A stretch of DNA of 16,893 nt from DAIOFH01 sp036745875. GTDB taxonomy: Bacteria > Planctomycetota > SZUA-567. Below, one piece after another: positions 1-7,416 of the stretch. A program made the position numbers and the translations under genes. Under the pieces are notes generated by a model. It had not been told where the DNA came from. It did not search any database and saw nothing but the letters and a program-made list of their open reading frames with translations. Every line of letters starts with the position of its first letter. The stretch's first letter is position 1. The DNA lies in the NCBI GenBank assembly GCA_036745875.1, contig DAIOFH010000085.1, positions 1 to 16,893 of the forward strand, written 5' to 3'.

Positions 1-2
1 AC

Positions 3-56
3 TCGGATCTTCTCGGAGTCATCCGCGGATTCATGATTCCGAATGTGCCGAAGTAG
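3..56 (+). CDS. Possible C-terminal end of an upstream gene (partial)
   Basis: Frame 3 is open from the window edge to a TAG at 54-56 and reads SDLLGVIRGFMIPNVPK. The composition is protein-like and a hairpin follows at 83-128, which fits the end of a gene. The piece is too short to assign to a family, and a second forward frame is also open here, so this may be chance. Confidence 0.22.
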   Translation, partial: SDLLGVIRGFMIPNVPK

Positions 57-82
57 GATTATCATATAACCTTCCAACCGGG

Positions 83-128
83 GCAATCCCGTGGATTCTG
101 TATTCGCGTGCCGTTCTCGCGGGATTGC
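83..128 (+). terminator. Stem-loop upstream of the iolG-type gene, weak terminator candidate
   Basis: GCAATCCCGTG (83-93) pairs with CGCGGGATTGC (118-128), 11 bp with one G-T pair and a loop of about 24 nt, followed by ATTTTC. The U-tract is short, so this is either a weak terminator for a gene entering from the left or a structured 5' leader of the gene at 169. Confidence 0.4.
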
Positions 129-168
129 ATTTTCAGGCGGTTATTTGGCTTCATAGAGGAGAAGTTCC

Positions 169-1185
169 ATGTCTGATGTCGTTCGTATCGGGATGATCGG
201 CGCTGGCCGAATAGCAAACGTTCACACCAAGGCGCTCACCACGATGGTGCCGGGGGCCAAGGTCGAGGTTGTTGCCGATGTGGTGAAAAAGGCTGCCGTC
301 AGCCTTGCCGCGAAATATGGCGTCCCCAAGGCGACCGGCGATTACCGTGAAGTCCTGGCGGACAAGAACGTCGACGCCGTATTCATATGCTCATCCACCG
401 ATACGCATGCACAGATCATGATCGAAGCGGCCAAAGCGAAGAAACATATCTTTTGCGAAAAGCCGATCGCCCTCGACCTTCCCACCATCGACAAGGCGCT
501 CGCCGCGGTCAAGAAAAGCGGCGTCATCCTCATGCTCGGTTTCAACCGCCGCTATGATGCCGCAAACAAACGCATCCGCGACGAAATGATGGCCGGCAAA
601 ATCGGCGAGCCGGAGATGTGCGTCATCAACAGCCGCGACCCCGCGCCGCCCCCGATGGATTATGTAAAAGTCTCCGGCGGTATTTTTCTCGACATGATGA
701 TCCACGATTTCGACCTTGCCCGGTACCTCCTCAATGACGAACCTGAAGAAATCTTTGTCGCCGCCGCCTGCCTTGTCGACAAGAAGATCGGCAAGCTTGG
801 CGACTACGACACGGCCATGGCGACGATCAAATTCAAGAAGGGCGCACTGTGCCATATCGACAACAGCCGTCGCGCCGTCTACGGCTATGACCAGCGGGCC
901 GAGATATTCGGGGCAAAGGGCAAAGTCTACACCCTCGACATCCACGACGACAACTCCGCATTCGCAGGAAAAGACGGTTACGAACAGCCCCCCATCCAGA
1001 ACTTTTTCCTGCAACGCTACATGCAGGCGTATGAAGAAGAGGGCAGGGTGTTTGTCGATTGCGTCAAAAACAAGAAAACCCCGCCGTCCGGCGGCTATGA
1101 CGGCCGGATTTCCGTTGTCATGGGCTATGCCGCGTTGAAGTCCGTGAAGGAAAACAGGCCGGTGAAGATTTCCGAGATCAAGTAA
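169..1185 (+). CDS. iolG: Gfo/Idh/MocA oxidoreductase, inositol 2-dehydrogenase type
   Basis: Predicted cytoplasmic NAD(P)-dependent dehydrogenase of 338 aa, the usual family length; family members oxidise myo-inositol to scyllo-inosose or act on related polyols and sugars. The N-terminal Rossmann fold has the G11-A-G-R-I-A dinucleotide motif, and E97-K98-P99 is the family EKP motif. D175 and H179 in DMMIHDFD fall where the catalytic Asp and His of Bacillus IolG lie, with K98 as the lysine. The stretches SRDPAPPP (about 155-162) and IDNSRRAVYGYDQR (230-243) are typical of inositol 2-dehydrogenases rather than other family branches. GAGGAG ends 7 nt before the ATG. An isomerase gene follows after 22 bp, so the two are probably cotranscribed. 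Family assignment is firm; myo-inositol as substrate is inference, because family members with similar motifs act on other polyols. Confidence 0.88.
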   Translation: MSDVVRIGMIGAGRIANVHTKALTTMVPGAKVEVVADVVKKAAVSLAAKYGVPKATGDYREVLADKNVDAVFICSSTDTHAQIMIEAAKAKKHIFCEKPIALDLPTIDKALAAVKKSGVILMLGFNRRYDAANKRIRDEMMAGKIGEPEMCVINSRDPAPPPMDYVKVSGGIFLDMMIHDFDLARYLLNDEPEEIFVAAACLVDKKIGKLGDYDTAMATIKFKKGALCHIDNSRRAVYGYDQRAEIFGAKGKVYTLDIHDDNSAFAGKDGYEQPPIQNFFLQRYMQAYEEEGRVFVDCVKNKKTPPSGGYDGRISVVMGYAALKSVKENRPVKISEIK

Positions 1186-1207
1186 CCACCCACAGCGGGA
1201 GTGTGCC

Positions 1208-2023
1208 ATGCAATTGGGAATAAACGGTTCCACCATTGAAAACTGCGGCGTGTCCGAATTCCTGGCTATAGCGTCCAAGGCTGGTTTCGACGGCGTCGAA
1301 CTGCGTACGCCGCATATCGACGAATACCTCAAAGCAAAAACATTGGGTGATCTCCGGGCTGAATTGGCCAAGACCGGACTGCGCGTCTTTTCCATCAATT
1401 CCATCGAGTTCTCCACCATGCAGACGGAAGCCGAGCATCGGGACACCCTGGCGGAAGTGGATAAACTCTCCCGCTATGCGGCGGAACTGTCCTGCCAGTG
1501 GATAATCGGCTGCCCGGGCGAGTGTCCGGATTCAACGCCATGGGACGAGATCGTCAGTAAATCCGGGCCGCAGCTCGCACAGGTCGCGGATACCGCCTGG
1601 AAGCACCGCGTCAGCGTGGCGTTTGAGTTTGTCGGTTTTCCCGGTCGTTCCGCCAAGACGCCTTCGCAGGCATGGGCGATAGTCAAGGAAGCCAACCGCG
1701 CCAATCTTGGCATCACCGTCGACGTTGCGAATTTCCACACAGGGCAAGGGTTATTGGCCGAAATTTCCGCCCTCCCGGCGGGAGCGGTCGCCATCTACCA
1801 CCTCAACGACATCCGTCCCATGGACCCTGCCGCCGCCGGGGCCTACGACCGGGTCATGCCTGGCGACGGTATGTCCCCGGTGGCGGAAGTCACCCGCGAA
1901 CTCCAACGCATTGGCTACGACGGCGTCGCGGCGGTGGAAATCTTCAACCATGATTACAATAGGCGAGACCCCCTTGAAGTCGCCAGGGAAGCGCTTGCCA
2001 AAACAAAAGCATTTCTCAGGTAA
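1208..2023 (+). CDS. Sugar phosphate isomerase/epimerase, IolI-like TIM barrel
   Basis: Predicted 271-aa AP-endonuclease-2/xylose-isomerase-like TIM barrel. The metal-binding set is complete: E140 (in FEFVG), D172 (in TVDVANFH), H198 (in IYHLND) and E244 (in AVEIF). Each is exactly two residues before the corresponding E142, D174, H200 and E246 of Bacillus subtilis IolI, and other IolI-like stretches match in order (EYLK near residue 39, DRVMPGDG near 214). IolI interconverts 2-keto-myo-inositol and 1-keto-D-chiro-inositol, which fits the dehydrogenase just upstream. IolE-type dehydratases and other epimerases share the fold, so the reaction is not proven. The start has GGGAG 6 nt before ATG. 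The TAA stop is also the first base pairs of the palindromic repeat that follows. Confidence 0.82.
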   Translation: MQLGINGSTIENCGVSEFLAIASKAGFDGVELRTPHIDEYLKAKTLGDLRAELAKTGLRVFSINSIEFSTMQTEAEHRDTLAEVDKLSRYAAELSCQWIIGCPGECPDSTPWDEIVSKSGPQLAQVADTAWKHRVSVAFEFVGFPGRSAKTPSQAWAIVKEANRANLGITVDVANFHTGQGLLAEISALPAGAVAIYHLNDIRPMDPAAAGAYDRVMPGDGMSPVAEVTRELQRIGYDGVAAVEIFNHDYNRRDPLEVAREALAKTKAFLR

Positions 2024-2169
2024 TACCGATTTCAAATGATTATTTCCGGTAACGGTTAGACGCTGGAAGGAGCGTATAGGTGATTTTTTCCGGTGGTTTG
2101 GAAAAAACGCCTGAAAGCGACTGGAGGCGATTAACCGTTATACCGGAAAAATTCATTTGGAATTGGTAT
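2023..2169. repeat. 147-bp palindromic repeat element (MITE- or REP-like)
   Basis: The ends are imperfect inverted repeats of about 38 bp: the left arm starts ATACCGATTTCAAATGA at 2023, and the right arm, read on the minus strand from 2169, starts ATACCAATTCCAAATGA; both continue into TTTCCGGTA and ACGGTTA. A second hairpin, GGTGATTTTTTCC (2079-2091) with GGAAAAAACGCC (2100-2111), sits in the middle. The left end lies on the stop codon of the preceding gene. A 21-bp exact copy of the outer right end is found inverted at 13857-13877. No ORF inside. This explains most of the gene-free stretch 2024-2383. Confidence 0.75.
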
Positions 2170-2315
2170 AACACATTGGTAAAAGCACGAAGTTCAGTAT
2201 CCAACACTTTGAACGCTGCAGTGGAATCCCGCTTCCTCGAATGAATGCACACAGTAAAAACAGCCCCGCCGCACTCTCGGCAGCAACGCCGCCGAAGGCG
2301 GGGTCAATTTGGAAC

Positions 2316-2351
2316 GACCGTGAGGTCAATGGATCCCGCACGGTCTTTTTT
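2316..2351 (+). terminator. Terminator-like hairpin in the xylF leader
   Basis: GACCGTG (2316-2322) pairs with CACGGTC (2339-2345) and six T residues follow directly (2346-2351). The ribosome-binding site of the next gene starts only 20 bp later, too close for a promoter in between. Transcription into xylF must therefore pass this hairpin, so it is either a leaky terminator after the iolG-isomerase genes or an attenuator. Just upstream, CCCCGCC and GGCGGGG in 2262-2303 can form a competing structure. Confidence 0.65.
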
Positions 2352-2383
2352 CTTTTCCGGAAATTTGTCAAAGGAGAATGCAG

Positions 2384-3460
2384 ATGAAGAAAGCGAGAAA
2401 GTTTGGCGGTATTGTCTTGTTGGCCGCCATTTCCATCATGTGGTTCGGCATGGTTGATGCCGGCGAAAAGAGCCTGCGGGACATCAAGGTCGGCGTCTCG
2501 GTCGGCCACACCCAGGAAGAACGCTGGCAGCGTGAAATTTCGATGTTCCAGGACTACGCCGATTCCCACGGCTTCACCCTCATGGTCCAGTCTGCCGAAA
2601 ACAACGCCGACAACCAGATCAAGCAGTGCGAGAACCTCTTCAACCAGGGGATAGACGTCCTGATCCTGCAGTCGCTGGACGCCAGCGCCGTCGCCCCCAT
2701 CATCGACATGGCAAAGGAAGAGGAGATCCCCGTCATCGCCTATGACCGCTTCGCCATGAACTGCGACCTCGATTATTACATCACCTTCGATTCGTTCAAG
2801 GTCGGCGCGGGGCAGGCGAAGTTCGTCACCGACGCCATGCCCAAGGGCAACTATATCTGGCTGAAGGGCGGACCCGAGGACAACAACGCCCACATCGTCG
2901 CCCAGGGCCAGGCCAGCATCCTGCAACCGTATATCGACCGAGGCGACATCAAGGTCGTGCTCGAACAGTGGTGCAAAGGCTGGGACCCGAACGAAGCGCT
3001 CAAGCACACGGAAAACGGGCTTACCGTCGCGCAGAACGACATCCAGGCCGTCATCGCCTCAAACGACGGCACCGCCGGCGGCGCCATCCAGGCGCTCGAA
3101 GCCCAGGGCCTGGCCGGCAAGACCCCGATCTCCGGGCAGGACGCCGACCTCGCCGCCTGCCAGCGCATCGTCGAAGGCACCCAGACCGTCACCATCTACA
3201 AGCCCCTCGCCAAGATGAACATGGCCGCCTGCGAGCTTGCCGTCGCCCTCGCCACCGGCAAGGATCCCAAGACCTCCATCGACCCGTCCCTGGGCGTATG
3301 GGCGATTTTGAACAACAACTACAAGGACGTCGATTCCTTTTCCGTCGACGTCATTCCGATCACCAAGGCCAACATCTACGAAATCCTCATTCTCCAGGAC
3401 AAATTCCAGACGGTTGAAGATGTGTACCGCAACCTCCCCAAGGACCAGTGGCCGAAATAA
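2384..3460 (+). CDS. xylF: Sugar ABC transporter substrate-binding protein, XylF type
   Basis: Predicted periplasmic binding protein of 358 aa (E. coli XylF is 330) in the ribose/xylose-binding PF13407 fold. Residues 1-26 form a signal peptide (KK, RK, a hydrophobic core, then VDA before GEKS); there is no lipobox Cys, consistent with a soluble periplasmic protein. The mature part has family landmarks: KVGVSVGH at the start, then DVLILQSLDASA, IPVIAYDRF, NYIWLKGGPEDNNAH, AVIASNDGTAGGAIQAL and ISGQDADLAACQRI, which match D-xylose-binding proteins. AAGGAG (2371-2376) is 7 nt before this ATG and only 1 nt before an in-frame ATG at 2378, so 2384 is preferred. ATPase and permease genes follow. Xylose is the family default ligand; the neighbouring inositol-type enzymes leave another ligand possible. 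Confidence 0.88.
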   Translation: MKKARKFGGIVLLAAISIMWFGMVDAGEKSLRDIKVGVSVGHTQEERWQREISMFQDYADSHGFTLMVQSAENNADNQIKQCENLFNQGIDVLILQSLDASAVAPIIDMAKEEEIPVIAYDRFAMNCDLDYYITFDSFKVGAGQAKFVTDAMPKGNYIWLKGGPEDNNAHIVAQGQASILQPYIDRGDIKVVLEQWCKGWDPNEALKHTENGLTVAQNDIQAVIASNDGTAGGAIQALEAQGLAGKTPISGQDADLAACQRIVEGTQTVTIYKPLAKMNMAACELAVALATGKDPKTSIDPSLGVWAILNNNYKDVDSFSVDVIPITKANIYEILILQDKFQTVEDVYRNLPKDQWPK

Positions 3461-3489
3461 TTCCATCGGGCCCAGGGTACCTTAATGAA

Positions 3490-3535
3490 ACCGGCAATGG
3501 TTCGGGGAATGTCGTATTCCTGAATCATTGCCGGT
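3490..3535 (+). promoter_or_regulatory. Intercistronic stem-loop between xylF and xylG
   Basis: ACCGGCAATG (3490-3499) pairs perfectly with CATTGCCGGT (3526-3535), and the interior can pair further (GGAAT with ATTCC). There is no U-tract, so this looks like an mRNA-protecting or processing hairpin that would keep the binding-protein message in excess over the ATPase message, as is known for other importer operons. Confidence 0.6.
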
Positions 3536-3567
3536 ATTCTCCGGCGTTTGAAATATGGGAGCAGAAT

Positions 3568-5112
3568 GTGGACAACTATATACTAGAGATGCAAGACATC
3601 ACCAAGACGTTCCCCGGCGTCAAGGCCTTGTCCGATGTCAACATCAGGATACGACCCGGCACCATTCACGCGCTGGTCGGCGAAAACGGCGCGGGAAAAT
3701 CCACCCTCATCAATATCATCAGCGGCGTGTACCCGTACGGCACCTACAGCGGCCGCTACCTCCTGAACGGCAAGGAAGTGAAATTTCGCCATATCCGCGA
3801 CGTCGAAAAAGCCGGAGTCGCATGCATTCACCAGGAGCTCAACCTCGCCCCCGACCTTAGCGTGGCGGAAAACATCTTCCTCAACGAAAAACCGACCAAA
3901 TGGGGCTTTGTCGATTTCGACGCCATGCACGAGCAGTCACGGCTGGTCATGGAAAAAATCGGCCTGAATACGGACCCCCAGAACGGCGGCATCAGCCCGG
4001 AGGAAAAGGTAAGCCAGCTCGGCATCGGCCGCAAGCAGATGGTCGAAATCGCCAAGGCGCTCACCAAGGACGTGCAATTACTGCTCCTGGACGAACCCAC
4101 CGCCGCCCTGACGGAGGCGGAAGTCGACATCCTTCTCGAACTCCTGGACGGACTCAGGAAGAAGGGCATGGCGATGATCTACATTTCCCACCGACTTGAC
4201 GAGGTGATGCGCATCGCCGACGACATCACCATCCTTCGCGACGGGCAAAGTATCGAAACGCGCCAAAGGAAGGACCTGGACAAGGACACCATGATCCAGC
4301 TCATGGTCGGCCGCGAACTGACGAACCTCTTCCCCCGCGTGCCTCACAAGCGCGGCGACCTGGTTTTCGAATTGCGCAACTATTCGGTGAAAAATCCGGA
4401 CATCCCCGGCAAATACCTGATCAAAGACGTAAACCTCAAAGCCTACAAGGGCGAGATCCTCGGAGTCAGCGGGCTCATGGGCGCGGGACGCACGGAATTG
4501 TTCACCGCCGTTTTCGGCGCATTCCGGGAAAAGGGCGAAGGGGATATTTTCATCAACGGCCGGAAGGTGACGATAAACGGCCCGCAGGACGCGTTGGACA
4601 ACGGTTTTGTCATCATCAGCGAGGACAGGAAAAAACTCGGCCTCAACCTCATGATGAGCATCAAGGAAAACACCACCATGAGCGCCCTCCGGCGCGTGTC
4701 GTCCCGCTACATCCTCGACGAAAACAAGGAGGTGAAGCACACCAAACGCTATGTCAAGGATATCAAGATCGCCACTCCCAGCATAGACACCCTGGTGAAA
4801 AACCTCTCCGGCGGCAACCAGCAAAAGGTCGTCATCGCCAAGGCCCTGTTCTGCGAACCGAAGATCATCATCCTCGACGAACCGACGCGAGGCATCGATG
4901 TCGGCGCCAAATACGAAATATACAAGATCATTAACCAGCTGGTCGAAGAAGGCGTGGTCATCATCATGATCTCTTCCGAAATGGAGGAAATCCTCGGCAT
5001 GAGCGACCGGATCATAACCATGTCCAACGGCGCCCTGACCGGTGAATTCGATATCAGCGAAGCTTCGCAGGAGGTGCTGATGAAAGCTTCCGTCATAGGA
5101 GGAGTGAACTAA
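3568..5112 (+). CDS. xylG: Sugar ABC transporter ATP-binding protein, XylG type
   Basis: Predicted 514-aa cytoplasmic ATPase with two fused nucleotide-binding domains, the standard length for XylG/RbsA/MglA. NBD1: Walker A GENGAGKST (38-46), Q-loop near HQE (88-90), signature-like LGIGRKQ (151-157), Walker B LLLLDE (171-176), H208. NBD2: GLMGAGRTE (302-310) in place of a normal Walker A, LSGGNQQ (413-419), ILDEPTRG (435-442); a degenerate second Walker A is normal in this family. The start chosen is GTG at 3568 with GGGAG 6 nt upstream; it gives MDNYILEMQDITKTF, closely like MPYLLEMKNITKTF of E. coli XylG. Longer open frame upstream overlaps xylF and is unlikely to be used. The stop overlaps the permease start by one base (TAATG), so the two are translationally coupled. 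Confidence 0.9.
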   Translation: MDNYILEMQDITKTFPGVKALSDVNIRIRPGTIHALVGENGAGKSTLINIISGVYPYGTYSGRYLLNGKEVKFRHIRDVEKAGVACIHQELNLAPDLSVAENIFLNEKPTKWGFVDFDAMHEQSRLVMEKIGLNTDPQNGGISPEEKVSQLGIGRKQMVEIAKALTKDVQLLLLDEPTAALTEAEVDILLELLDGLRKKGMAMIYISHRLDEVMRIADDITILRDGQSIETRQRKDLDKDTMIQLMVGRELTNLFPRVPHKRGDLVFELRNYSVKNPDIPGKYLIKDVNLKAYKGEILGVSGLMGAGRTELFTAVFGAFREKGEGDIFINGRKVTINGPQDALDNGFVIISEDRKKLGLNLMMSIKENTTMSALRRVSSRYILDENKEVKHTKRYVKDIKIATPSIDTLVKNLSGGNQQKVVIAKALFCEPKIIILDEPTRGIDVGAKYEIYKIINQLVEEGVVIIMISSEMEEILGMSDRIITMSNGALTGEFDISEASQEVLMKASVIGGVN

Positions 5113-6308
5113 TGCCTGATGCCACAACGTCAAAACGCTATACGAAAGCGACCTGGAGCCAGAAGATTGACGTCCGTACCCTGACCATGGTGGTGGTGCT
5201 GCTGCTCCTTTGGGCCGGGTTCACCGCCTTCACCAGCAAGGGCTTCACCGATTTCAACGGCTCGTTCCTCACGGCCCGGAACCTCTCGAACCTCACCCGC
5301 GCCATGGCCATCGTCGGCATCATGGGCTGCGGGATGGTGCTGGTGATCGTCACCGGCGGCATCGACCTCTCGGTCGGCACCATGGCCGGCTTCATCGGTT
5401 GCGCCGCCGCCGCCATGCAGGTGTGGTGGAACATGTCCACCCCCTCCGTCATTATCTGCTGCCTGATCATGGGCCTGATACTGGGGCTTTTGCAGGGATC
5501 GATCATTGCCTATGTCGGGATAGCGGCTTTTATCGTAACCCTGGGCGGACAGCTGGCTTTTAGAGGCGGGATCCTTTTCATTACCAAGGGCATGACCATC
5601 GCCCCGATGCGGGATTCGTTCAAGTATTTCGGCAACGCCTACCTCAACTATACATATGGTTGGATATTGGCCATCGCCGCGGTTGTCCTTCTCCTCGTCT
5701 CCGAGCTTCGGCGCCGCGCTGCGAGGAAGCGCTACAACACCCTCGATGAGTCGTCCGGGTTCATGGTTGCGCGTTGGCTGGTTTTCAGCCTCGTCATCCT
5801 CATTTCGATCCTCGTCCTGAACAGCTATCGCGGCCTGCCCGTCCCGGTGTTCATCATGCTGGTCCTTATGCTGATCTTCACCCTGATTGCGGACAAGACC
5901 ACATTCGGCCGGAAAATCTACGCCATCGGCGGCAATATCGCGGCGGCGAAATACTCCGGGATCGACGTCAAAAAGAGCCTTACCATCGTCTACGCCCTTA
6001 ACGGCGTGCTGGCAGGGGTCGCCGGGCTGATCCTCACCGCCCGCCTCAACGCCGGCCCCACTGCGGCGGCGAACATGAATATGGAACTGGACGCCATCGC
6101 GGCAGCCGTCATCGGCGGCACCTCGATGACCGGCGGCGTCGGCAAGGTTGCGGGAGCGATCCTCGGCGCGCTGATCATGGCAACGATAGACAACGGCATG
6201 AGCATCATGAACCTGATGCCTGCCTGGCAGTTCCTGGTCAAGGGCATCATCCTCGTCGCGGCCGTATGGTTTGACATGCAGTCGCAGAAGAAGAAAAAAG
6301 CCGCCTGA
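5112..6308 (+). CDS. xylH: Sugar ABC transporter permease, XylH type
   Basis: Predicted inner-membrane permease of 398 aa (E. coli XylH is 393), family BPD_transp_2. Many hydrophobic segments are visible, beginning at residues 24-38. The two family signatures are present: TGGIDLSVGTM (81-91) and AAVIGGTSMTGGVGKVAG (331-348), the latter being the cytoplasmic loop region that contacts the ATPase. A long variable part (about 190-240) with basic RRRAARKRY separates two membrane blocks, as in XylH. A single permease gene implies a homodimer. A good ribosome-binding site (GGAGG near 5099) lies inside the end of xylG. Last gene of this operon; the convergent hairpin at 6348 follows. Confidence 0.9.
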   Translation: MPDATTSKRYTKATWSQKIDVRTLTMVVVLLLLWAGFTAFTSKGFTDFNGSFLTARNLSNLTRAMAIVGIMGCGMVLVIVTGGIDLSVGTMAGFIGCAAAAMQVWWNMSTPSVIICCLIMGLILGLLQGSIIAYVGIAAFIVTLGGQLAFRGGILFITKGMTIAPMRDSFKYFGNAYLNYTYGWILAIAAVVLLLVSELRRRAARKRYNTLDESSGFMVARWLVFSLVILISILVLNSYRGLPVPVFIMLVLMLIFTLIADKTTFGRKIYAIGGNIAAAKYSGIDVKKSLTIVYALNGVLAGVAGLILTARLNAGPTAAANMNMELDAIAAAVIGGTSMTGGVGKVAGAILGALIMATIDNGMSIMNLMPAWQFLVKGIILVAAVWFDMQSQKKKKAA

Positions 6309-6347
6309 CTTCCGGGGCATATTTGTGGTACGAAAAACCTGATAATG

Positions 6348-6373
6348 AACCGCCACTTGCAAGAGTGGCGGTT
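6348..6373. terminator. Hairpin between convergent operons
   Basis: AACCGCCACT (6348-6357) and AGTGGCGGTT (6364-6373) form a perfect 10-bp stem with a 6-nt loop, midway between the end of xylH (6308) and the end of the minus-strand permease (6448). Neither side has a long U-tract directly after the stem. It is symmetric, so it can act for both operons. A second small stem (6453-6469, GTCGCAA/TTGCGAC) overlaps the last codons of the minus-strand permease. Confidence 0.6.
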
Positions 6374-6447
6374 ATTGCCTGCCAGCAGCCGATTTTGCAT
6401 AACGCGAGGGAAATGGGAGAACTGTAACAGGTCAAATTGCCGGTTTT

Positions 6448-7416
6448 TCACTGTCGCAATTTTTGCGACCTATTGTTGGTCAGGAGGATCAAGGTCAGCA
6501 GGCCGCCCTGTATTATGTAGCGCGCCCCTTCCGGAATCCGCAGCACCTGCAGGATGCTGTTGAGGATGATGAACACTATCGCGCCAAGCGCGCCGCCAAT
6601 AAAACTTCCCTTGCCGCCGGAAATGCTCGTCCCCCCGATTATGGCGGCAGCCACAGACAGGAGCGTATACCCGTCCGCCATTTTCATCACGGCGCTGCCG
6701 GTGTACCCGACCAGCATGAGTCCGGCAAATCCGGCGATCGCGCCCGATGCGACATAGGCAAATACCGAGATGACGGACACCCTGATTCCGCATAGTTCCG
6801 CCGCGCGCGGGTTGTCGCCCACAAGCGTGAGGGTTCTGCCTATCCTGGTCTTGCGCAAAACCAGTTCGAAAACGATCACCGCCGCGATTGCCACCAGGGT
6901 CAGGGTGCGGAACATCGGGAACACGGTTTTACTGACGCCGAGGAGGAGCTGGCTCAACTCGATGGCCGGCCGGCCTTTCGTGATGTACATGGTGAAGCCG
7001 GTGATGACGCTGGCCATGATCAACGTCATGATAAGGGCGGGGATGCGCAGATACCGTATTCCCAAGCCGTTTACCAGTCCGCACAGCGCACCCATTGCCA
7101 TGACGGCCACTATGGCTGCGACGAATTCGGGGACGGTCGTCATGGGAAGCGTGGGCCCGAGAAGCGCCGTCATGCTCATGACTGCGCCGATGGAAAGGTC
7201 GATGCCGTTGTTGCCGCTTATAAGGACGATGTTCTGCGCCATGGTGGCGAACATCAGGATGCTGGAGGTCATCAGGATGCTGCTCAGGTTTTTGACCGTC
7301 AGGAACCGCCCCGACAAATAACGGCCAAGTATCAACAGGACAATCACCGCCAGCACGGACGGCAGGAATATGCGGATATTGTTCAGGTTGAAGGTTTGCC
7401 GCAGCTTATTCGCCAT
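6448..7416 (-). CDS. Sugar-type ABC transporter permease (second of two)
   Basis: Predicted 322-aa inner-membrane permease of the ribose/galactose BPD_transp_2 family. Signatures: SGNNGIDLSIGAVM about residue 67-80 and AAIIGGTSISGGKGSFIGG about 251-269. Eight or more hydrophobic stretches are visible. It starts inside the end of the preceding permease gene (11-bp overlap), so translation is coupled, and it is the last gene of the minus-strand operon. It differs clearly in sequence from that permease, so the membrane domain is probably a heterodimer, as in LsrC/LsrD or YtfT/YjfF. Substrate is not recognisable from the sequence. Confidence 0.87.
   Translation of the reverse strand: MANKLRQTFNLNNIRIFLPSVLAVIVLLILGRYLSGRFLTVKNLSSILMTSSILMFATMAQNIVLISGNNGIDLSIGAVMSMTALLGPTLPMTTVPEFVAAIVAVMAMGALCGLVNGLGIRYLRIPALIMTLIMASVITGFTMYITKGRPAIELSQLLLGVSKTVFPMFRTLTLVAIAAVIVFELVLRKTRIGRTLTLVGDNPRAAELCGIRVSVISVFAYVASGAIAGFAGLMLVGYTGSAVMKMADGYTLLSVAAAIIGGTSISGGKGSFIGGALGAIVFIILNSILQVLRIPEGARYIIQGGLLTLILLTNNRSQKLRQ

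Noticed and set aside
391..1446. Long minus-strand open frame opposite the iolG-type gene
   Set aside because: Shadow of G+C-rich coding sequence; the plus-strand frame has full catalytic motifs and a ribosome-binding site.
2040..2140. GGTAACGGTTAG and TTAACCGTTATA as LacI-type operators
   Set aside because: They resemble the operator core but lack one base of the GTAAnCGnTTAC spacing and are explained as the arms of the palindromic repeat.
3448..3567. N-terminal extension of the XylG-type ATPase overlapping xylF
   Set aside because: It spans the intercistronic hairpin and xylF end; the GTG at 3568 has GGGAG upstream and gives the expected XylG N-terminus.
4078..5133. Long minus-strand open frame opposite xylG
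   Set aside because: Antisense shadow with Asp/His/Val-rich composition typical of reverse frames; no family motif.
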